From the NCBI RefSeq assembly GCF_042219825.1, contig NZ_JBHJHQ010000007.1, positions 1-64,000 of the forward strand: a DNA stretch of 64,000 bases, in the 5' to 3' direction. This DNA is from JBHJHP01 sp042219825. Lineage in GTDB: Bacteria; Bacteroidota; Bacteroidia; Bacteroidales; UBA5342. This document shows, one piece after another, positions 60,533 through 64,000 of this stretch. The stretch's first letter is position 1; every line of letters starts with the position of its first letter. Under the pieces are notes generated by a model that saw nothing but the letters and a program-made list of their open reading frames with translations, had not been told where the DNA came from and did no database searches. The position numbers and the translations under genes were made by a program.

Positions 60533-61808
60533 TTTCCTGTACTATTTAATCAAAGTCACCGGGATCTTTGGTATCCTGTATGTCTTTTATTTCGCCTTCT
60601 TCAGCAAGCTGACCTTCCATGGGCTAAATCGTGTATACCTGTTAAGTATATTACCACTCTCCTTAATTCTCCCTACTTTAAAAATTGAATTCGGCCCAAA
60701 TATTCCGATCTCAAAAGGACTTCCTTTTTTATTTAACGATTTTGGAACGGCGCAGGGACATGGAATTCAGGCAGACTCTGTCAATCAATTTGACTTGAAT
60801 TCTGGTAATCTGATCTTAATGGTTTACAGTCTCGTATTCTTGCTGTTTCTAACGCGATTTCTACGGAGTTTCTTTAGGCTGGTCCAGATTAAACGCCAGT
60901 CAACAAATCAACGAATTGGGAAATTTACAGTTATCCGTGCAGAGGTATCTTCCTCATTTTCATTTTTTAAATGGATATTTCTTCCTCAGCATATAGAAGT
61001 CGAAACAGCTAATCAGATTATTGAGCATGAAAAGTTACATGGAAGTTCATACCATACGCTTGACGTGATCCTGGTTGAAATATTTGTAGCATTCTTCTGG
61101 TTTAACCCCATTGTCTATTTTTTCCGCAAGGACCTCAAATCGGTCCATGAATTCCAAATTGACCAACTGCTTTTAAAAGGTCGTATGAAAACATCTGACT
61201 ATTTGCAACTGCTTCTGAATAATCTGGAACTCTCAGGTACAACGGCCGCTTTCTGTAACAGTTTTAATGGTTCAACCATTGAGAGAAGAGTTAAAATGAT
61301 GACAAAAACCAAAAGCTCGGGATGGAAAACAGTAAGATACGCACTGCTTGTTCCTCTCCTCGCTTTCATAACAATGGCATTCTGCGATCAATCCGGTCTG
61401 GCTGGTAATATACCGGATATTTCTCCCGTAAAGCCAGGAAATTATTCTAAAATGTCTGGATATGGTTATAGGATACACCCAATCACTAAAGAAAAAGCTT
61501 TCCATTACGGGATTGACTTTGCTGCCAAAACAGGAACACCAGTCGTAGCCACGGCCAATGGTGTTGTAACCCGCGTTGTATTTCTAAAAAAAACTTATGG
61601 AAAATTAGTTGAAATCGACCACAGGAATAGTTATGTCACGCGTTATGCTCAGCTGAACGATTTCGCTGTGAAAGAAGGAGATCAGGTAAAGAAAGGGGAT
61701 GTCATAGGTTATGTTGGCCAATCGGGACTCTCTACCGGTCCACATTTGCATTATGAAGTATTTAAAGATGGTAAAAATGTAGATCCCAGGGATTATCTCA
61801 CAAAATAG
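60525..61808 (+). CDS. BlaR1-like M56 metalloprotease fused to an M23 peptidase
   Basis: 427 aa. The N-terminal about 280 residues are an M56/BlaR1-type domain with helices (about 3-55, 92-117), the zinc motif His168-Glu169-x-x-His172 (EHEKLHGSS) and more helices. A hydrophobic stretch (KTVRYALLVPLLAFITMAFC) is followed by a complete M23 domain at about 305-427. This has GYGYRIHPITKEK, His327 and Asp331 (HYGIDF), and the HxH at His407-His409 (PHLHYEV). Bacteroidota M56 proteins usually end in a TonB-type or unknown periplasmic domain; an M23 hydrolase tail is unusual. It is likely an inner-membrane sensor that cleaves the BlaI-type repressor in the cytoplasm and binds or cuts peptidoglycan outside. 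The 8-nt overlap with the repressor gene implies coupling. Confidence 0.85.
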   Translation: MIDFLYYLIKVTGIFGILYVFYFAFFSKLTFHGLNRVYLLSILPLSLILPTLKIEFGPNIPISKGLPFLFNDFGTAQGHGIQADSVNQFDLNSGNLILMVYSLVFLLFLTRFLRSFFRLVQIKRQSTNQRIGKFTVIRAEVSSSFSFFKWIFLPQHIEVETANQIIEHEKLHGSSYHTLDVILVEIFVAFFWFNPIVYFFRKDLKSVHEFQIDQLLLKGRMKTSDYLQLLLNNLELSGTTAAFCNSFNGSTIERRVKMMTKTKSSGWKTVRYALLVPLLAFITMAFCDQSGLAGNIPDISPVKPGNYSKMSGYGYRIHPITKEKAFHYGIDFAAKTGTPVVATANGVVTRVVFLKKTYGKLVEIDHRNSYVTRYAQLNDFAVKEGDQVKKGDVIGYVGQSGLSTGPHLHYEVFKDGKNVDPRDYLTK

Positions 61809-61822
61809 CAAGCTCACTTCGA

Positions 61823-62587
61823 ATGAAAACAATCCAAATTCTTGCCTTCCTGTTGCTCACGGGCACTGGTTTTAAGTGTTACTGCCAACTGGATACAATA
61901 CCGGTTTATGCTGATACACTAAAATATACCGCATTGGATACAACTTCCATAGATTCAATATCAACCGGCCATTTCTCCGAATTTCTGATTCCCGGGAACA
62001 ACGGATACATCCTGAGCAGGTTTGGCCCACGGTGGGGAAGAATGCATTACGGAACAGATATCAGGATGAACAAAGGCGATACTATTGTTGCCGTTGAAAG
62101 TGGAACCATAGTACGTTCAAGCTGGGGAACGGGATTTGGAAACATTGTCATTGTTAAACATCCCAACCATATTGAAACTTATTATGGACACCTGTCAAAG
62201 TTCTTAAAAAAGAAGGGAGAGAAGGTAAAACGGGGTGAAGCTATTGCTTTAGCCGGAAGTACGGGAAATGCACAGGGAGTTCACCTGCATTTCGAAATTC
62301 ATGAGAATGGAAAAGCTTACGACCCTGAATTGGTTTACGATTTTAAACAGCATAAAATAAGGAATGAAGCACGACAGGAGGAATCTCTGTCTGTGGTTCA
62401 TAAGTTACTTAGACCTAAAGGCTATGCCAACAAAGTTGCTGTTCCTGAGTTTTACAGTGTTCGCGCAGGTGACTCGCTTTGGAAAATTTCACGTAAGTAT
62501 AAGATATCTATCAATACAATTTGTCAATTAAACCATATTTCGGCTAATAAAGTATTACGAATTGGGCAGCCATTGCGTTTATATTAG
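61823..62587 (+). CDS. Secreted M23 endopeptidase with C-terminal LysM
   Basis: 254 aa: signal peptide (MKTIQILAFLLLTGTGFKCYC), M23 domain (about 60-165) with the zinc ligands His75 and Asp79 (MHYGTDIRM) and His154-x-His156 (VHLHFEI), then a LysM domain (about 208-254; YSVRAGDSLWKISRKYKIS). LysM binds the glycan and M23 cuts stem-peptide cross-links, so it should be an active peptidoglycan hydrolase in the periplasm. The gene is 14 nt after the M56-M23 gene and belongs to the BlaI operon, making a candidate wall-damage response that includes its own hydrolase. Confidence 0.92.
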   Translation: MKTIQILAFLLLTGTGFKCYCQLDTIPVYADTLKYTALDTTSIDSISTGHFSEFLIPGNNGYILSRFGPRWGRMHYGTDIRMNKGDTIVAVESGTIVRSSWGTGFGNIVIVKHPNHIETYYGHLSKFLKKKGEKVKRGEAIALAGSTGNAQGVHLHFEIHENGKAYDPELVYDFKQHKIRNEARQEESLSVVHKLLRPKGYANKVAVPEFYSVRAGDSLWKISRKYKISINTICQLNHISANKVLRIGQPLRLY

Positions 62588-62698
62588 CTAATTGACCCGG
62601 AGAGCTCCATAGGAGTGAAAGAATTTCAGGCCATATCTGTCGGGATTATTTACATGATCCCTGTTACTCCGAATTCCGAATGCAAAGCCCGTTATAAT

Positions 62699-62763
62699 TC
62701 AGCAAGAGAGTGAGCAAGAGTTGAGAGGTTTAATTTTATGCTCAATACTGTTGCTCAAAACTG
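62699..62763. repeat. 65-bp direct repeat with internal hairpin, left copy
   Basis: Aligns with 63137-63201 at 58 of 65 positions. It contains GAGCAAGAGTTGAG and the matching CTCAATACTGTTGCTC, which can fold as a hairpin. It ends 3 nt before the stop of the four-helix-bundle gene. Confidence 0.8.
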
Positions 62764-62766
62764 ATC

Positions 62767-63111
62767 TTAAGATAGGTGCTTTATCATTGAAAACAACATT
62801 CTGGATATTTCGTCAAGGTCAGAATAAAATTTGGCAAATTCACTTTCGGTAATAGTTCCAATATCTTTTAAATAATCGAAAATAGCAACACATTCAAAAG
62901 CTGAGCCCCTTGAGATAACATAAAAATTTCGTTTGTCTTTTTGAGTATATCTTCCGGAGCCTTCTGCTATATTCAGCATAATACCGAAGGATGCACGCCT
63001 AAGCTGATCAGTTGTGGTCCTGTCCTGCTTGTTGGAAACCAGAAAATGATTCACTTTTTTATTGAAATCTTTTGCGTGTGAATAGACAGTTAATTTTTCA
63101 AAATCAAACAT
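62767..63111 (-). CDS. Four-helix-bundle protein (S23 / 23S rRNA IVS-type)
   Basis: 114 aa from ATG 63111, giving MFDFEKLTVYSHAKDFNKKV; an upstream start at 63183 would run into the flanking repeat. Family cues: FEKLTVYSHAKDF, RRASFGIMLNIAEGSGRYTQKDKRNFYVISRGSAFECVA. These small proteins adopt a pentameric four-helix-bundle fold and are encoded in intervening sequences of 23S rRNA genes and, in Bacteroidota, in many intergenic copies; their function is unknown. The gene fits almost exactly between two 65-bp direct repeats, which supports its being part of a mobile cassette. Confidence 0.9.
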   Translation of the reverse strand: MFDFEKLTVYSHAKDFNKKVNHFLVSNKQDRTTTDQLRRASFGIMLNIAEGSGRYTQKDKRNFYVISRGSAFECVAIFDYLKDIGTITESEFAKFYSDLDEISRMLFSMIKHLS

Positions 63112-63136
63112 TGTGTAATATGCGTTTAGGGTTGAG

Positions 63137-63201
63137 TCAGCAAGAAAAAGAGCAAGAGTGGAGAGGTTTAATTGTATACTCAATACTCTTGCTCAAAACT
63201 G
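63137..63201. repeat. 65-bp direct repeat with internal hairpin, right copy
   Basis: Second copy of the 62699 repeat. It contains a perfect 10-bp inverted repeat, GAGCAAGAGT (63150-63159) and ACTCTTGCTC (63185-63194), with a 25-nt loop. It ends 6 nt from the 3' end of the tRNA gene and may serve as its terminator. Confidence 0.8.
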
Positions 63202-63207
63202 TTTTAG

Positions 63208-63279
63208 TGATCCCACCGGGAGTCGAACCCAGATCGTCAGAACCGGAATCTGATATTCTATCCATTGAACTATGGGACC
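63208..63279 (-). tRNA. tRNA-Arg (anticodon CCG)
   Basis: On the minus strand: acceptor arms GGTCCCA / TGGGATC, D-arm with AGTTCAATGGATAGAAT, anticodon stem TCAGA / TCTGA with loop TTCCGGT giving anticodon CCG, and T-arm loop GGTTCGACTCCC. The discriminator is A, and CCA is not encoded. It reads the CGG arginine codon. Confidence 0.93.
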
Positions 63280-63392
63280 ATAATGGTGGATGCAAAAATA
63301 ATAATTTTACAATACATCAGTGCACATTACCGATTATGAAATGGTTATTCTAACAAAACTTAAATGAAATATGAATCGTATTGGTAAATTAC

Positions 63393-63400
63393 TAAATTTG
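63393..63400 (+). promoter_or_regulatory. Possible -7 box of gldF
   Basis: TAAATTTG on the plus strand fits TAnnTTTG and lies 21 nt before the ATG. No TTG stands at the preferred -33 distance. Confidence 0.35.
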
Positions 63401-63421
63401 CCACACATCCGTTAATACAAT

Positions 63422-64000
63422 ATGTTTACCATATATCTTAAAGAGATAAAAACATTTTTCAGTGCATTGCAGGGGTACATCATTACCGGATTATTCCTGT
63501 TGTCAACCGCGCTGTTTCTATGGGTAATTCCGGGCAGCTGGAATATACCCGAAAGCGGATATGCTACGCTGAACGGTTTATTTGAACTGGCCCCCTGGTT
63601 GTTTCTGTTTTTTGTTCCTGCCATGACCATGCGCATGTTTGCCGATGAATACCGTACCGGGACCATTGAGTTAATCGTCACGCGTCCGGTATTGCCATCA
63701 AAAATAGTTGCCGGGAAATACTTAGCAGGGTTGACCCTGTTATTCATCACATTGCTGCCTACATTAATCTGGGTCCTTTCTGTGTCTGCAATGGCTTTAC
63801 CGGCTGGGAATATTGATGGCGGTGCTATTCTGGGTAGTTACATCGCCTTGTTTTTGCTGGGCAGCTCATATGTTGCTATTGGCGTATTTGGATCATCGCT
63901 GACTGATAACCAGGTGGTGGCATTTCTGATAACACTTGCGCTGTCATTTTTGACCTACTCCGGTTTTAGCCTGTTGGGTTCAGCACCCGGAATAAATGCT
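63422..64000 (+). CDS. gldF: Gliding motility ABC transporter permease GldF (3' end outside the window)
   Basis: 193 residues are visible from ATG 63422; the frame is still open at 64000. The translation starts MFTIYLKEIKTFFSALQGYI and contains GYATLNGLFELAPWLFLFF, PAMTMRMFADEYRTGTIEL, LVTRPVLPSKIVAGKYLAGL and SSLTDNQVVAFLITL, all matching GldF of the GldAFG ABC transporter. At least five membrane helices are visible. GldAFG is needed for gliding in Flavobacterium johnsoniae, but its homologues occur widely in Bacteroidota, including non-gliders. A gldG gene would be expected directly downstream. Confidence 0.92.
   Translation, partial: MFTIYLKEIKTFFSALQGYIITGLFLLSTALFLWVIPGSWNIPESGYATLNGLFELAPWLFLFFVPAMTMRMFADEYRTGTIELIVTRPVLPSKIVAGKYLAGLTLLFITLLPTLIWVLSVSAMALPAGNIDGGAILGSYIALFLLGSSYVAIGVFGSSLTDNQVVAFLITLALSFLTYSGFSLLGSAPGINA

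Noticed and set aside
62699..63279. Genomic island with tRNA attachment site
   Set aside because: No integrase and no duplicated tRNA 3' end; the direct repeats are unrelated to the tRNA sequence.

Overview
The window comes from a Bacteroidota chromosome, most likely an environmental member of the Bacteroidales/Marinilabiliales type. The support is indirect but consistent: C-terminal type IX secretion (T9SS) sorting domains (22929-23435 and 38117-40702), a gliding-motility gldF gene running off the right edge, a fused System II cytochrome c maturation protein, several promoters of the Bacteroidota form TAnnTTTG, and starts without Shine-Dalgarno sequences. No rRNA, CRISPR array, prophage or complete insertion sequence is visible.

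Left region (1-24.6 kb, + strand): a surface-protein block. It holds the 3' part of a repeat protein with near-identical 270-bp tandem repeats, a giant gene of about 7,000 codons (16 clear LamG/concanavalin-like domains alternating with Fn3-like domains, then a beta-helix), a small T9SS cargo protein, and a fibre-like protein whose stalk has alanine at every third residue. A bidirectional terminator closes the block.

Second region (24.6-36.6 kb, - strand): the strongest candidate for an undescribed system. In transcription order it encodes a CcsBA haem-lyase fusion, a b-type membrane cytochrome, a membrane-anchored ferredoxin/flavin oxidoreductase with unusual cluster ligands, three secreted multihaem cytochromes with 20, 31 and 13 CxxCH motifs (64 in total), and an outer-membrane beta-barrel. 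Together this reads as a route for electrons from NAD(P)H/quinol through the periplasm to the cell surface, that is, extracellular electron transfer or the reverse.

Middle region (36.9-50.2 kb): mixed housekeeping and accessory genes. These are a BI-1 family membrane protein, two small lipoproteins, an AT-rich T9SS beta-propeller protein, a GH3 beta-glucosidase lipoprotein with PA14, a SelU-SelD fusion (selenophosphate synthesis joined to tRNA 2-selenouridine synthesis), a beta-CASP RNA nuclease, a TonB-plug-like lipoprotein, a YwbE-family protein and an ECF sigma factor with a membrane partner.

Right region (50.2-64 kb): a MITE-like element with terminal inverted repeats; an ArsR-controlled operon (ArsF-like thioredoxin, ArsG-like permease, TauE/SafE permease, porin, FmdE-domain protein) with two matching GTTCG-N8-CGAAC operators; a VWA protein; a LytS/LytTR two-component pair; an unrecognised 317-aa protein; a BlaI / M56-M23 fusion / M23-LysM cell-wall operon with a well-formed promoter inside tandem operator repeats; a four-helix-bundle gene framed by 65-bp direct repeats next to tRNA-Arg(CCG); and the start of gldF.
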